NCBI GenBank assembly: GCA_039933015.1
Contig: JBDTOX010000099.1
Span: forward strand, 1 to 15,143
DNA length: 15,143 nucleotides
Source of the DNA: JBDTOX01 sp039933015
GTDB taxonomy: Bacteria > Pseudomonadota > Gammaproteobacteria > Burkholderiales > Methylophilaceae
Direction: 5' to 3'
Below, in pieces: positions 14,711 to 15,143 of the stretch (its first letter is position 1; every line of letters starts with the position of its first letter). Under the pieces are notes generated by a model. The model saw only the letters and a program-made list of their open reading frames with translations. It was not told the DNA's origin and made no database searches. The translations under genes and the position numbers were made by a program.

Positions 14711-14716
14711 TATAAT
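14711..14716 (+). promoter_or_regulatory. Possible -10 element of ssrA
   Basis: A perfect TATAAT lies 65 bases before the mature tmRNA 5' end, in the 185-base gap after smpB. No good -35 stands 16-18 bases upstream. If used, the precursor would have a 5' leader of roughly 55-60 bases, which includes a small CCAAA/TTTGG hairpin near 14730-14745, to be removed at the mature end by RNase P. Confidence 0.35.
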
Positions 14717-14780
14717 TATCAATCTAGCTGAACCAAATCCGCTTTGGGTCGTCTAGTAACAAGCAGTGAGATTTACACTT

Positions 14781-15142
14781 GGGGCTGACCAGGCTTCGAC
14801 GTGGGTTACAAAGCAGTGCAGGGCATACCGAGGATCAGCTACCTCGTAAATACAACTGAAACAAGTATAGTCGCAAACGACGAAACTTACGCTCTAGCCG
14901 CTTAATCCCGGTTAGACGCTGCACCGAAGGGTCTCTCGGTCGGGTGGGAAACCACAGCAGCGTCATAAAGAGAGAATCGTGTTGTATTGGGTTACTTAAT
15001 ACATCATTAAATCCAAGGTAACTCGTCTTGCAGTCGCTTGTCGGTTGGTGCATGCAAGATTAAATCAAACAACCAGGCTAAGTATGTAGAACTGTCTGTG
15101 GAGGGCTTGCGGACGGGGGTTCGATTCCCCCCAGCTCCACCA
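14781..15142 (+). ncRNA. ssrA: tmRNA (10Sa RNA)
   Basis: The mature RNA is 362 bases. The 5' GGGGCTGACC pairs with 3' CAGCTCC (with the G3-U wobble characteristic of tmRNA), and the CCA end at 15140-15142 is encoded. The T-arm GGGGGTTCGATTCCCCC lies just before the acceptor 3' strand. The tag reading frame resumes at GCA 14873 and ends TAA 14903-14905, encoding ANDETYALAA, a betaproteobacterial-type tag ending in the ALAA degradation signal for ClpXP and related proteases. tmRNA, loaded with alanine and SmpB, releases stalled ribosomes and tags their products. No one-piece/two-piece permutation is seen: the molecule is standard and complete. Confidence 0.98.
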
Positions 15143-15143
15143 T

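Noticed and set aside
1..15143. CRISPR arrays, insertion sequences and tRNA genes
   Set aside because: No regularly spaced direct repeats, no transposase-like frames and no cloverleaf other than the tRNA-like domain of tmRNA were seen by eye on either strand.

Overview
The window looks like a chromosomal segment of a betaproteobacterium, most plausibly a methylotroph of the Methylophilaceae or a close relative. The pointers are the tmRNA tag peptide ANDETYALAA, the guaB-guaA and rnfH-ratA-smpB-ssrA clusters, a YbiT-type ABC-F protein and a GreB-like factor. The family assignment is inference from memory of gene families; no search was possible.

Layout. Positions 1-84 hold the 3' end of a probable rdgC gene, followed on the + strand by a complete, divergent HflX-type GTPase (156-1478). 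Positions 1479-3689 are gene-poor: an exported coiled-coil protein of unknown function (minus), a 151-residue protein of unknown function (minus), a very strong bidirectional hairpin between them and noncoding or degenerate DNA. From 3690 to 12197 all genes read on the minus strand. In transcription order they are guaB, guaA, a GreA/GreB-family factor, ybiT, a zinc-ribbon protein of unknown function and a large helicase with an N-terminal PD-(D/E)XK-like nuclease region fused to a DinG/XPD-type iron-sulfur helicase. Upstream of guaB lies the remnant of a glycosyltransferase gene (12327-12569). It is followed by a + strand DUF4124 exported protein, the minus-strand pair ratA-rnfH, and divergently smpB and then the tmRNA gene ssrA, whose CCA end falls one base before the end of the window.

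How the genes work together. guaB and guaA make GMP from IMP by way of XMP. SmpB and tmRNA rescue stalled ribosomes. RatA, the ABC-F protein YbiT and HflX are also ribosome- or translation-linked families, and the GreB-like factor acts on RNA polymerase. The window is therefore mostly housekeeping information processing, with an accessory patch at about 1479-6706.

I did not find a clear new multi-gene system. The observations most worth following are the nuclease-helicase fusion with an unresolved start codon, an amber codon that seems to shorten RdgC, the divergent HflX subtype, the zinc-ribbon/histidine-stripe protein, and the glycosyltransferase relic.
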